The position numbers and the translations under genes are program-made. A stretch of 64,000 bases of DNA from Rufibacter roseolus (GTDB lineage: Bacteria > Bacteroidota > Bacteroidia > Cytophagales > Hymenobacteraceae): NCBI RefSeq assembly GCF_017916365.1, contig NZ_JAFMSU010000001.1, positions 992,001 through 1,056,000 of the forward strand, given 5' to 3'. The stretch's first letter is position 1; every line of letters begins with the position of its first letter. The notes beneath the pieces were generated by a model. It saw nothing but the letters and a program-made list of their open reading frames with translations. It was not told the origin of the DNA and searched no databases. Shown piece after piece: positions 16,672 to 25,283 of this stretch.

Positions 16672-19179
16672 TTACTTGCTCAACAGATGATCGGCCGCCA
16701 GAATCAGGAACATGTAGTCTGAGGAGCCGCCGCCAATCACGTACTCGGTTTGCTGCCAGAGGTACGGCCAGTGCAGCAGTTCGGGGAAGTCCGGGCGAAT
16801 CAAGGCAGTGCCGGAGCCTACGCCGCCGGGGATGTAAGACCATTCATCGCGGTTATTTCCGTAGGCGGTAGTCAACGATTTGGCACCCACGCCTGAGGCA
16901 AAGGATGATACGTTAGAACCCGGGTGCACGCCTAGTACGAAATTCATGGCGTGCAGCATGTAGGTCTTGGGGAAGATGGTAGGGTAGGAGGCGTGTAGGA
17001 AATACTGCTGTACCCCGAAGTTCTGGATGCCCCATCCAGCGCCCCAGATATCGGGCTCATACGGCATGCCGTACGGGGTTTTCTTCTCCTGCTCTTCCAC
17101 TACTTTCTTGTGGCTGGCCACGGCGGCTAGTACGGCAGCTTTGTATTTCTTGTCTTTGATGAGTGGCAAGGTGCGGCCAATGACCCAACCCGTGCGGCCA
17201 ATGTTCCTTGTGATATCCTGGGTGTTATCCACTAGCCAGTTGGCGTACTTCTTGTCCTTGGTGGACAGCAGCAGCTCTGCGGCGGCGTTCACGCGCTGCA
17301 TCTTGTCCTTCTCCTTCGTGCGGTCCCACAGTTCCTGGGCAATCTGCAGGCAGTGGGTTGACAGAGAATCATTGTAGCCTTTCAAGGCGCGGGAAGCTAC
17401 GGCCAGGCAGGAAGCCACCTGCAGTTCGCGGCCGGGGTTTTCCTCCGTGAACACCCAACGGTCATCCGGAGCACCTTTCTGCCCGATCTCTGGAAGCGGG
17501 TTAGGGGCTTTGGCTTGGTCAAACACCACTTCATCGGTTTGGGTGGAAGCTTCTCCCAACAGGGTGTACTGGCGCAGAGACGGCTCAATGATGCCGCGGT
17601 ACAACCGGCCCAGATTGCGGTAACCGGCCACGATGGAAAGTGCGCCGTGCTCTACCTGTTGCAGGATGTCGTTCTTGCCGTCGGGGCGGTGCAGCTCCGC
17701 AATTTTCAGTTTCTGGTCAATGCTGGTGTTGTCGTACTTTACCTTGAATTCCTCGAAAGCGAGCGATAAAATCCGGATCTCATCCGCGAGGGATTCCACG
17801 CGCATGTCATAGTCTCCGGCATCGTGCCAGCCGCCTACGGCCAGGTTGGGTACGTGCTCGCCGGGTGCATATTTGGTCAAGGTGCTGGGACCGGAGATGT
17901 AGCCGTCAAAGTGGTTGTGGTTGAGAGGCGCCATGCGGGCATCGTCCAGGTGGCAGGCGTCGTGCCAGACTTTGTAGCGGTCGTTCACGCGCATGTGGCA
18001 CATCTGCACCGGCAAAAACGTCTCAATCACCGACTGCCACACGTGCCGCTTGTACACCTGGTCGCTGATCTGGAACGGACTGGTCTCATAGGTGCCGTAC
18101 TGCACTTTGTACATGCCCGGCTGCTCCACCTTGGTGAAATCGAACTGCAGGTAATGGTAGCGCAGGAACTTGCCCCACTCTTTGGGCTGCGCTTCCAGCA
18201 CTTTCTCCAATCCGCCGGTTTCCTTGATGCGGTACAAGGTCACGGGGTGGCGCTGCGTTTCGGTTTTGTCCAGCTCAATAACGGCCACTTTCTGCTGCTT
18301 GGGATGATAGCCCACCTGCGAGACCTGCACCACCGGCTCAGACTTCCAGCCAACGATGGCATTAGGCGACACAAGCCATTCAATAGCCCCTTTGGTAGCG
18401 CCTTTCTTCATCAGCGACCGCACCACAAACCAGCCGTTGTTGTGCTGCGCCCGGCCGTCAATGAGTTGCAGGCCTTCGCCGGAAACATTCTGGATGGTGA
18501 GTGTCTGCCGCGGGTCTTCGGGCACGATGGTCAGTTTCTGTCCTGAGGCCAGCGGCATGGTCTGGTACTCTTTGGAAGCATCATAGAAGCCGGGGCCGTT
18601 CAGTTGCCGCGGGAAGATGCCGAACTGCTGGTCCATGTAGTAGCTCTTCCCGAACAGGATGCCCGGAAACAGCTCGAAATTGAAACCTACCTTTCCAATC
18701 CAGGCCTCAGGCAGGGGCTGGTCTAGGTCCACGATAATCCGGAAGTTCTTGCCCTCGGGCCGCACCTTCACCTCGTAAGCGAAATTCAGGTCGGGGTAGA
18801 TGATGGGGTTGAAGCCTTTGCGGTTTTTGTCCGGGTCTGGGTACTGCATGCGCACGCTGATGGTCTGCGTGGCTTTGTCTACCACCCGCGGACCTACCTT
18901 GGGCACCGGTTGCCATTGACCAGGCGTGGGCTCCAGGCGAAGATCACCATTAGTGCCAATGCGCAGGCCGTTCTGGATGATACCCACGCCGCCCTGGTGG
19001 CTTTCGGGATAGAAGTCGTGGGCCAGCATCACGTTGAGGCCGGGCATCTCCAGGTATTCCAGTTCGTTCAGTCTTAAGCCGCCGCTGGTGTTGGCTTGGG
19101 CCAGCGCATGGGGAGTCTGCAGGGCCAGCACCACCACGGCCGTCAGGCAGGAGGCCCTTCTGAGTAGTCTTTTGATCAT
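16672..19179 (-). CDS. glycoside hydrolase family 9 (cellulase/endoglucanase-like)
   Basis: An exported 835-residue protein. The signal peptide (ending HALAQ) is followed by a long beta-sandwich region. Next comes the cellulase N-terminal Ig-like domain (about 285-375, from PVVQVSQVGYHPKQQKVAVI) and the (alpha/alpha)6 GH9 catalytic domain (about 385-830). Catalytic signatures are GGWHDAGDYD (D453/D456), LGVHPGSNVSSF and the proton-donor region QQTEYVIGG with E812. GH9 enzymes invert beta-1,4-glucan linkages. It lies in a region with GH3 and GH172 genes, consistent with plant polysaccharide use, but no SusC/D pair is adjacent. It ends before a hairpin. Confidence 0.9.
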   Translation of the reverse strand: MIKRLLRRASCLTAVVVLALQTPHALAQANTSGGLRLNELEYLEMPGLNVMLAHDFYPESHQGGVGIIQNGLRIGTNGDLRLEPTPGQWQPVPKVGPRVVDKATQTISVRMQYPDPDKNRKGFNPIIYPDLNFAYEVKVRPEGKNFRIIVDLDQPLPEAWIGKVGFNFELFPGILFGKSYYMDQQFGIFPRQLNGPGFYDASKEYQTMPLASGQKLTIVPEDPRQTLTIQNVSGEGLQLIDGRAQHNNGWFVVRSLMKKGATKGAIEWLVSPNAIVGWKSEPVVQVSQVGYHPKQQKVAVIELDKTETQRHPVTLYRIKETGGLEKVLEAQPKEWGKFLRYHYLQFDFTKVEQPGMYKVQYGTYETSPFQISDQVYKRHVWQSVIETFLPVQMCHMRVNDRYKVWHDACHLDDARMAPLNHNHFDGYISGPSTLTKYAPGEHVPNLAVGGWHDAGDYDMRVESLADEIRILSLAFEEFKVKYDNTSIDQKLKIAELHRPDGKNDILQQVEHGALSIVAGYRNLGRLYRGIIEPSLRQYTLLGEASTQTDEVVFDQAKAPNPLPEIGQKGAPDDRWVFTEENPGRELQVASCLAVASRALKGYNDSLSTHCLQIAQELWDRTKEKDKMQRVNAAAELLLSTKDKKYANWLVDNTQDITRNIGRTGWVIGRTLPLIKDKKYKAAVLAAVASHKKVVEEQEKKTPYGMPYEPDIWGAGWGIQNFGVQQYFLHASYPTIFPKTYMLHAMNFVLGVHPGSNVSSFASGVGAKSLTTAYGNNRDEWSYIPGGVGSGTALIRPDFPELLHWPYLWQQTEYVIGGGSSDYMFLILAADHLLSK

Positions 19180-19249
19180 TGAATATAGAATAGAAGGAAG
19201 GTCTGTCAGAATAAAGATAATATCCCTTTAACTGGTTGAAAGCTGTGGT

Positions 19250-20527
19250 TTAAGGCTGATTTTGCTTAAACGGGCCATAAACGGCATCGCGGAAGCGCTT
19301 GTGCACCTGGCCTTCAAAGGGAAATACCTGCACAAACAGAACGGCGGTAAGGTCATTCACTGGGTCTACCCAGAACAAGGTGCTGGCCGCGCCATCCCAG
19401 AAGAACTCACCTACGGCGCCATTATTTTCCTCTTTGGTTACCGGCGGATGCAAACGTACCGCGAAGTCAATCCCGAAACCCACCCGGCCTTTGCTGGGCA
19501 GCCACATGCGCTGCGTAACACTGTCAGACAGCTGGTTTGTGGCCATCAGTTTAACGGTCTCCGGTTTCAGGATTCTGGCTTTACCCAGGGTGCCCTTGTT
19601 CACCAGCATACGGGCGAACTTCATGTAATCATCCAGGGTGGAGGTGAGGCCCCAGCCGCCCGGCGTCAAGGCAAATTCTTTGGTGTTGAAAAGATTGTCT
19701 ATGTCAGGAACACGGGTGAGCTGGCCATTTTCGCTTTTGCGGTAGGTAGCGGCAAACCTGCTTTTGTCACTTTCCGGCACCACGTAGCGGGTGTTGGTCA
19801 TGCCCAGCGGCGTAAAAATGTTTTCCTGCAGGTATTGGGCAAATGGTTTACCCGAGAGGCGCTCCACCAGATAGGCCTGCACATCTACCGATGGACCGTA
19901 ATTCCACTGCTCTCCGGGCTGAAACAGGAGCGGCAAACTGGCCAGTTTTTTCACCATCTGCTCCAGCGTGTTGTTGGGGTTGGAAAGTTCCGCCTTCTGC
20001 ACCAATTCGCTTAGACCGGGCAGGTCGGTGGTGGTTGCGAACCCTGCGGTGTGGCGGGTAATGTCCCGGACAGTGATGGGGCGTTTGAGCGGCTCCAGGA
20101 TCAGGTTGCCCGAGGCATCCACGCCCTTGTACACTTTCATATTGGCAAACTCCGGGGCGTATTTTGAGAGCGGGTCATCCAATTGAAAAGCGCCTTTCTC
20201 ATAGAGTTTCATGAGGGCAACCCCGGTCACCGGCTTGGTCATGGAATAGATGCGCACAATGGTGTTCCGGTCCATCGGGGCCTTGGCTTCGCGGTCAGCA
20301 AACCCGAAGGCATTATGGTAGACCTCTTGGTTTTTCTCAAAGATCAACGCCGATGCGCCCGCCACTCTGCCTGAATCCACAAAGCTTTTCAAGGCAGCAT
20401 CTAGGCGGGCCTTCACCGTTTTGGTTATAACAGCAGGTGCCTTTTTGTCTTTTTTACCTGTAGGTGGCAGTTTGAAGGAGAAGGCAGCAAGGGAAATGAA
20501 CAAGAAGGCGTAGAGGATTTTATTCAT
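19250..20527 (-). CDS. exported serine hydrolase, class C beta-lactamase/esterase family
   Basis: 425 residues with a signal peptide (MNKILYAFLFISLAAFSFKL). The class C/EstB catalytic set is present: S95-M-T-K98 in IYSMTKPVTG, and the Tyr motif in EQWNYGPSVDVQAYLVE. The C-terminal region has GVGFGIDFAVR and GEFFWDGAASTLFWVDP, the usual EstB-like ending in place of KTG. It probably acts as an esterase or D-aminopeptidase rather than a true beta-lactamase. It is transcribed alone; a dispersed palindrome lies just upstream of its start. Confidence 0.9.
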   Translation of the reverse strand: MNKILYAFLFISLAAFSFKLPPTGKKDKKAPAVITKTVKARLDAALKSFVDSGRVAGASALIFEKNQEVYHNAFGFADREAKAPMDRNTIVRIYSMTKPVTGVALMKLYEKGAFQLDDPLSKYAPEFANMKVYKGVDASGNLILEPLKRPITVRDITRHTAGFATTTDLPGLSELVQKAELSNPNNTLEQMVKKLASLPLLFQPGEQWNYGPSVDVQAYLVERLSGKPFAQYLQENIFTPLGMTNTRYVVPESDKSRFAATYRKSENGQLTRVPDIDNLFNTKEFALTPGGWGLTSTLDDYMKFARMLVNKGTLGKARILKPETVKLMATNQLSDSVTQRMWLPSKGRVGFGIDFAVRLHPPVTKEENNGAVGEFFWDGAASTLFWVDPVNDLTAVLFVQVFPFEGQVHKRFRDAVYGPFKQNQP

Positions 20528-20548
20528 TAGTTTATTTTTTAAGCTTCG

Positions 20549-20585
20549 GTTTTAAGGCTGTTTTGGGAAAATGACTCAAAAAAGG
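20549..20585. repeat. dispersed palindrome copy, right half degraded
   Basis: GTTTTAAGGCTGTTTTGGGAAAATG, then an A-rich diverged right arm. It lies 20 nt upstream of the serine hydrolase start. Confidence 0.55.
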
Positions 20586-20668
20586 AAGGTGATGTTGATA
20601 GAATTTGAGAATCAATAAATTTACTAATCTCTTCTTAAAACTTGCAAAACAGCTGAGCTATGTTGCGG

Positions 20669-21346
20669 TTATATATTATAACTTTTGCCAGGCCTAGGCT
20701 TTTTTCTAAGTACAAGCACAATTTTGCTAAGCAGCAACAATCCAAAAATCAGCCACAGAATAGGATAAAGTAGAATAATAAAGTCGTAATGGTGTCTTCC
20801 TTTTATACTGAAGCTTTCAACTTTCTCTAACTTGGCCGTCCTGCTTACTGGTGCTAAATTCTTTCCTTTTATATAGTATTTTATTTCAAAATCTTCAGCA
20901 TTGGCATTGGGGTATTTAAACCAGTTTGTGATTTCAATTTGTTGTCCCGGGCAAATAGCTACTTTATAGGTTGGTAAGAGGCTTTCTGGAACAATTTCAC
21001 CAATTGAATTAAACTGTACTTTTTGCATGTCAGCAATCCTTGTTAGGGTATTACTGAGATAGCTTCGCTTTCCATTGTCAACTTCAATGATTTGGACAGA
21101 TAAACTATCTATAATGAAGCATTTATAGGCAATAATGTAAGTAGCACTACCTATAGTTTGATTTTCTGAGTTTAGAAAATGATCTGATTCTATTGAGATA
21201 TAATCTGATAGCTTTAGCCTGTTATTTTCTTCTGCCCCTTTTTGTTCAATGGTAGATTCCCAAGCACCCCTTGACGTAATGAGATAGATAAGGCCTACTG
21301 ATGTTATAATAAGTAGAAGAAGTATTTTATCCTTGAGGATTTCCAT
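20669..21346 (-). CDS. cassette A3: two-helix membrane protein of unknown function
   Basis: 225 residues with an N-terminal membrane helix (ILLLLIITSVGLIYLITS), a periplasmic-type beta-rich middle and a C-terminal helix (YDFIILLYPILWLIFGLLLL) followed by a basic tail. The family is not recognised. It is the last gene of array A. Its own attC is missing or decayed: the expected GTTAGTCC core is not present near 20640-20668. The gene starts 16 nt after the attC of the preceding cassette. Confidence 0.75.
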   Translation of the reverse strand: MEILKDKILLLLIITSVGLIYLITSRGAWESTIEQKGAEENNRLKLSDYISIESDHFLNSENQTIGSATYIIAYKCFIIDSLSVQIIEVDNGKRSYLSNTLTRIADMQKVQFNSIGEIVPESLLPTYKVAICPGQQIEITNWFKYPNANAEDFEIKYYIKGKNLAPVSRTAKLEKVESFSIKGRHHYDFIILLYPILWLIFGLLLLSKIVLVLRKKPRPGKSYNI

Positions 21347-21361
21347 TTATTCTAAATGAGG

Positions 21362-21400
21362 ACTAACGGCCTTATGCATGAGGCCTGTAAGTTGTTAGCA
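21362..21400 (-). repeat. attC site of cassette A2 (short form)
   Basis: Only about 39 nt. Core ends are GCTAAC (R'') and CGTTAG (R') on the minus strand, around a GGCCT...AGGCC stem with a GCAT centre. It lies between the stop of the lipoprotein gene and the start of the last cassette. The R'' complement GTTAGCAAAA nearly matches the cassette's own start (GTCAGCAAAA). Confidence 0.75.
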
Positions 21401-21412
21401 AAAGTTATTTTC

Positions 21413-21955
21413 TTACCTAAACCCTCTGAATACACCGTCAGAATCTACTGAACTTTTGAATTCCTCAAAGTTCATATTTGAGATAGATAGATTATTTTCA
21501 ATGCTATACATCTCCGATGGAATCACACGGAGCGTGTCTCCTGGATTATCTTTCAGGTCGATGCACAAAACTGGGTGCTCCATATGGGCTATTGTTGTGC
21601 TGTCTACAATGAATATGAAAAAGTGCTTATAATTTTTGGCGATACCTGTAAGTAACTCCTCACTTTCTAATCCACCGAATTTCTTTTCGCTTAGGAAGTA
21701 AACTGCTGCTTTAAAACCGTCCTTTGGGGTAGGTTCGGCTATCCAATTACAAATCTTTTCCCATTTACCATCATCTGAAAAGTCTGTTCTTAAAACCAGA
21801 ACATCTTTGGTGTCAGGAAGCATTCTTTCAGAAATGAGGGTTTGGGTATTAGAAGACATTCCAGTAGGTCTATCAATTCTTTTGTTGGTTTCGGTATTTG
21901 GAATGCATGAGAAGGCGAAATGACAACATAGCAGTATGAGTACCCTTTTTATCAT
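21413..21955 (-). CDS. cassette A2: putative lipoprotein of unknown function
   Basis: About 180 residues with a lipoprotein signal (MIKRVLILLCCHFAFSC, cysteine at 17). The middle has KICNWIAEPTPKDGFKAAVYFLSE and a C-terminal region of short strands. No family is recognised. The start at 21955 begins the signal; the longer open frame to 22057 would run through the upstream attC and encodes palindrome-derived residues, so it is rejected. It is flanked by attC sites on both sides and is therefore a complete cassette. Confidence 0.75.
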   Translation of the reverse strand: MIKRVLILLCCHFAFSCIPNTETNKRIDRPTGMSSNTQTLISERMLPDTKDVLVLRTDFSDDGKWEKICNWIAEPTPKDGFKAAVYFLSEKKFGGLESEELLTGIAKNYKHFFIFIVDSTTIAHMEHPVLCIDLKDNPGDTLRVIPSEMYSIENNLSISNMNFEEFKSSVDSDGVFRGFR

Positions 21956-21966
21956 TATAATTTTTT

Positions 21967-22035
21967 GCTGACGGCCTCGTGCATGAGGCGTGCAAGGCCG
22001 TCGGCCGTAGCATGCCTCATGCACTTTGTTATAGC
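21967..22035 (-). repeat. attC site of cassette A1
   Basis: 69-nt site. R'' core GGCTATAAC and R' core CGTCAGC are on the minus strand, with TGCATGAGGC arms and an internal GGCCGTCGGCC. The R'' complement GTTATAGCC equals the first bases of cassette A1 (9 of 9). Confidence 0.85.
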
Positions 22036-22038
22036 CTG

Positions 22039-22764
22039 TTATTTTTCTCTTTCCCAATAAAGCTCCAAGAGCTCAAATGCAGAATTTGGCACCTTGTCTC
22101 TCACTTCCCTCATCCTGCCTTCCAAAGTTGAGTACATTATTTGCTTAAGCACATCAAACGTGCTGTTGTGGATTGCGCTGAACCTATTCTGAGCCATTGA
22201 TTTGGTGATAGCTTCCTTCAATTCGGCTTTATCACAAGCTAGATTCTCTATGAAATGGATTCCTGCTTTGATTGTAGGTGAAGTTTTGAAAGCCTCCAGG
22301 TTCTTGTCAAGGAACGGAAGTCCATAGATTTTAAAGTCTTTGAAGATTTCCTCTACAACCTTTGTCGTGCTGTTCACTTTCCCGTTGTGGAAGTAGTAAG
22401 CTTCTTCAATTGGTATGACTCCTGTACCTTTCTTGAGAACAAGCAGATCAATATGTGGGTTAATCAGGCTAGAGTTATAACTGTTTGAGTAGATATACTT
22501 AGGATTCAGCCTAGAGGCTATGGAGCAGGAAAAGTTCCGATTGCTGAGAGAGAAGCTAATATGTAAAGTCTCATGGATCTCTAGGCCTCCAGCAGTTCTT
22601 ATCCTTTCAAAAATGTAGCAGCTGCTTTTGTAAGCCATGAATGGAAAGTCGGGCAAAATTTTTTTAGCAATGGTGATCAGTATGCTTTTTATTCCACCTT
22701 TCTTCAATTCAGGAGAAGTGTCCTCCTGGGACGTGATAGCCTTTATCTTTTCAAACCAGTTCAA
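22039..22764 (-). CDS. cassette A1: protein of unknown function
   Basis: 241 residues, cytoplasmic by appearance (no signal or membrane helix). Composition is mixed alpha/beta, with SCYIFERIRTAGGLEIHETL near the N-terminus and a C-terminal helical half. No family is recognised. The start is a TTG at 22764, 27 nt inside the cassette boundary; no better ATG is seen upstream. It is the first cassette after the leader, so it would be the best expressed if the leader box is a promoter. Confidence 0.7.
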   Translation of the reverse strand: MNWFEKIKAITSQEDTSPELKKGGIKSILITIAKKILPDFPFMAYKSSCYIFERIRTAGGLEIHETLHISFSLSNRNFSCSIASRLNPKYIYSNSYNSSLINPHIDLLVLKKGTGVIPIEEAYYFHNGKVNSTTKVVEEIFKDFKIYGLPFLDKNLEAFKTSPTIKAGIHFIENLACDKAELKEAITKSMAQNRFSAIHNSTFDVLKQIMYSTLEGRMREVRDKVPNSAFELLELYWEREK

Positions 22765-22782
22765 TGCTTCTTTTTGCTAATT

Positions 22783-22888
22783 GGCTATAACTCTACCAGC
22801 TAAACGGAATTATTCGTATAGTCCGCCTTATACCCGGGATAATCTTACCTGTAAATCCGAATATACTAGATAGCTACCACGTTATAAA
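22783..22888 (-). promoter_or_regulatory. array A leader (candidate Pc promoter and attI-like site)
   Basis: The 32-nt box at 22857-22888 matches 26 of 32 positions of the box at 35943-35974 heading array B, including TTTATA, then 17 nt later TATATTCG on the minus strand. That resembles the Bacteroidota -33/-7 pattern (TTTG, TAnnTTTG). The box lies about 66 nt before the GTTATAG crossover point of the first cassette (22783-22791). Confidence 0.6.
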
Positions 22889-22928
22889 ACAGGTAGTCAT
22901 TAAAAAGGCTATCTCAGGCAACAAACAA

Positions 22929-22962
22929 AACGAGCCCATGAACTACTGTTTCTGGGCTCGTT
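22929..22962. terminator. intrinsic terminator
   Basis: AACGAGCCCA pairs with TGGGCTCGTT around a 14-nt loop, with T-runs on the right. It lies upstream of array A's leader and downstream of the metallophosphoesterase stop. Its right arm merges into a dispersed palindrome. Confidence 0.75.
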
Positions 22963-22983
22963 TTCTGAAAAGACAGCTAAAAC
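22948..22983. repeat. dispersed palindrome copy
   Basis: Exactly 36 nt: GTTTCTGGGCTCGTTTTC, TGAAAAGACAGCTAAAAC. It overlaps the terminator at 22929-22962. Confidence 0.65.
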
Positions 22984-23017
22984 GCATTTTGCTTCTTAAC
23001 CTTAGTGGAGGCTCAAA

Positions 23018-25018
23018 TCAATCTATCACCACAAACTTATATTTCTTGTGCTGGCCGTCTTCAGATAAGCTAAGGATATACACGCCACTAGGTAGGTTCC
23101 TGGTGTCTATCTCACCGGTGCCGGTAAACTGGAAAGTGGAAAGGATATGCCCGCTGATATCTGAAACATAGGCCTCTGTGGTTTCAGCGCTGTTTGATTT
23201 GACTGTGATAACAGCACCCCGTCTGGCAGGGCTGGGGTACACTTCCAGCAGAGGGGTTTGGATGCTTTCGGCAGCGCTGGTGATGCCGGCAATGAGCCCG
23301 GTATTTACCTTGAACACATCCGTAAGGCATTTCTTGCCATCAGTTACCTTGTAGGTGGTAGCATACTGGGGGTTGACGATAATGCTGCGGGTAGTGGCGC
23401 CGGTAGACCATCTGTAGGTGCCTATCCAGGAGGCGGAGAGTTTGGTGGCGGTACCTGGCGAGATATTCCTGGTAAGGGTCTTGTTCACATCATGCATGAT
23501 GGTGAATTTGTCGAAGACGGTGCCGTCTTTGCGCAGCATTCTGCCATCCAGCCGGTTGGCTTCAATCTCCAGGTAGAGCATTCCGCCGTCATTTATCGCA
23601 AACGGCAAAGCATTGTGCGGATAACCATACTGTACGCCGCCAGATGCGCCCGAGGAACCTACCACGGCATACACGGTTCCGCGGTTCTTTTTGCCCGAGG
23701 CGGTGATGTAAGGGCAGGAGTTAAGGCTGCCGTCATACCTGGCGCTGGAACTGCTTTTGGCGTGGGTGAGCAGGTTGAAACTAGCCTCTGTTCCGTAGTA
23801 GTTGTTCAGCAAATAGGAGCGCTCATAATTATGGCTGTGGCCGGTAAGCACCAGGTCCACCCCGTAGCGCTCTATAATCCGGATGAAGTTTCCCCTCAGC
23901 TTTTTCAGTTCTTCATCCACGTCTGAGTTGTGGCTACCCTTTGAGAAGGGCGGATGGTGCCAGTACACAATAACCCACTTTTTGCGGTGGGCCTGCAGGT
24001 CTTTTTTCAACCACTGTACCTGCACCCCCAACGTGTCATAGAGCTTGGTGTAATCGGCGGCTTCTCTCCCGTAAGAGTCCAGGCTGATAAAGTGCGTGTT
24101 GCCCCAATCAAAAGAGTAAAAGGCCTTGGTGCCCGAGGCCACGCCTCCGCACTCCCCGGCGGTGGGCATGGAAAAATTATTGTAGTAACCGCCCCTGTCC
24201 CGGGCAGTGATGGGCGAGATGGATTCGTATTCGTGGTTGCCTATAGCCGGGAACAGGACATGGTTTTTGAGGATGTTTCCTCCAAAAGGGGCGAAAAACT
24301 GCCTCTTGTAGTCGCCGTCGCTGCCGCCGGGATAAGCGTTGTCTCCCAGGATAAGTAAAAGTTCTGCTGGGTTTGCGCCCACGTAATTGAGGTAGGAGTT
24401 TAAGGTGCCGGAGCGGTTCCCGTTCTCGTTTTCCCCGCAATCTCCCAAAACCGCAATCCTGATTTTCCTGACGGTATTGTCTCCTGGGGCCGTTCTGAAA
24501 TAATTGCTTCTGGCGCTCTGCAGTACCTGCTTAGAGCTGCCAAACCGGTAGAAGTATTTGGTGTCTGCGGTCAAGCCTTTGATTCTAACCTCATGCCTGG
24601 TGGTAAGGACATGATTTGTGGCAGAGAGGGTGTAGGTGCCGAAGGTGGTGCCTACCTGTATCTTTGAATCTGTGGGGATGTCTGTTCTCCAGCGCAAGGT
24701 CACCGCTGTTTTGTTGCCCATTTGCAGGTACGGGCCGCGGGTGAGGTAAGCCGTGGCGGTACTCTCCATTACTTCCTGTTCCCGGGTGGGTTCTGGCGCT
24801 AGAAAGATTGCAGGGGTAACCTCAACGGGTTTGTACCCCAGCTTGTCATATCCTGGCAAATTGCCGTTAGGAACAAAAAAAATGGCACCCCTGCGGGCGC
24901 CTTTAGCTGAATTGGTTTTCCTGTTTTTCCAGTTTGCCTCTGAAGAAGTAAGCCCCATGAAGGTCATTACTTTTAAACTAAATAGCAGCAAGCTGTAAAA
25001 AGTAGGGGATGTCATCAT
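23018..25018 (-). CDS. secreted purple-acid-phosphatase-like metallophosphoesterase with T9SS sorting domain
   Basis: About 666 residues. After an N-terminal export signal, a fibronectin-III-like domain (about 85-180, RGPYLQMGNKTAVTLRWRTD) precedes a calcineurin-type phosphoesterase domain with the five metal motifs GDCGENENG, GDNAYPGG, GNHEYES, YWHHPPFSKG and GHSHNYERS. The Tyr after GDNA is the metal ligand of purple acid phosphatases. The C-terminal 75 residues (PLLEVYPSPARRGAVITV...) form a type A T9SS sorting domain, so the enzyme is secreted to the surface. The start at 25018 (MM) opens the signal. Likely role: phosphate scavenging. Confidence 0.92.
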   Translation of the reverse strand: MMTSPTFYSLLLFSLKVMTFMGLTSSEANWKNRKTNSAKGARRGAIFFVPNGNLPGYDKLGYKPVEVTPAIFLAPEPTREQEVMESTATAYLTRGPYLQMGNKTAVTLRWRTDIPTDSKIQVGTTFGTYTLSATNHVLTTRHEVRIKGLTADTKYFYRFGSSKQVLQSARSNYFRTAPGDNTVRKIRIAVLGDCGENENGNRSGTLNSYLNYVGANPAELLLILGDNAYPGGSDGDYKRQFFAPFGGNILKNHVLFPAIGNHEYESISPITARDRGGYYNNFSMPTAGECGGVASGTKAFYSFDWGNTHFISLDSYGREAADYTKLYDTLGVQVQWLKKDLQAHRKKWVIVYWHHPPFSKGSHNSDVDEELKKLRGNFIRIIERYGVDLVLTGHSHNYERSYLLNNYYGTEASFNLLTHAKSSSSARYDGSLNSCPYITASGKKNRGTVYAVVGSSGASGGVQYGYPHNALPFAINDGGMLYLEIEANRLDGRMLRKDGTVFDKFTIMHDVNKTLTRNISPGTATKLSASWIGTYRWSTGATTRSIIVNPQYATTYKVTDGKKCLTDVFKVNTGLIAGITSAAESIQTPLLEVYPSPARRGAVITVKSNSAETTEAYVSDISGHILSTFQFTGTGEIDTRNLPSGVYILSLSEDGQHKKYKFVVID

Positions 25019-25283
25019 GTAAATAGGGAAGGTTTTTTCAGACAACAAGAGCCTTTGGCTCAGCTAGGTGCGGCAGGGTGAACTTTCCTCAAGGGGGGAG
25101 CAGGCAGGTTTGCCTGTTATGAGAAAAACGAGGAGTTTTGGGGTATACGGTTCAATTTTGAGCACGATTACCCCTAACCTGAGGTAAACTGAGTAGGTGC
25201 AAACCGTATCCACCTTTCTGTAACAGGCTTTTGTATGCTTTGTTTTAGATATCCTTAGGTTTTATGTAAAGGCAATTTCTGCT

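Larger units (their letters stand above)
20669..22888 (-). mobile_element. integron-like cassette array A (three cassettes, no integrase)
   Basis: Three minus-strand genes, two followed by attC-like sites (21967-22035 and 21362-21400), headed by a leader at 22783-22888 similar to that of array B. Cassette boundaries at the G^TT points are about 21972-22790 and 21367-21971; the third runs from 21366 to an undetected end. The first bases of each complete cassette match the complement of its own attC R'' core (GTTATAGCC; GTCAGCAAAA against GTTAGCAAAA). The DNA is visibly AT-richer than its flanks. No integrase gene is seen. Confidence 0.8.

Noticed and set aside
20640-20668. Possible attC after the last cassette of array A
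   Set aside because: GTTGCGGTTAT resembles a core site, but it does not match the cassette start GTTAGTCC and no arms are visible.
21956-22057. Longer start for the array A lipoprotein
   Set aside because: Would translate the attC palindrome; the ATG at 21955 begins a clear lipoprotein signal.
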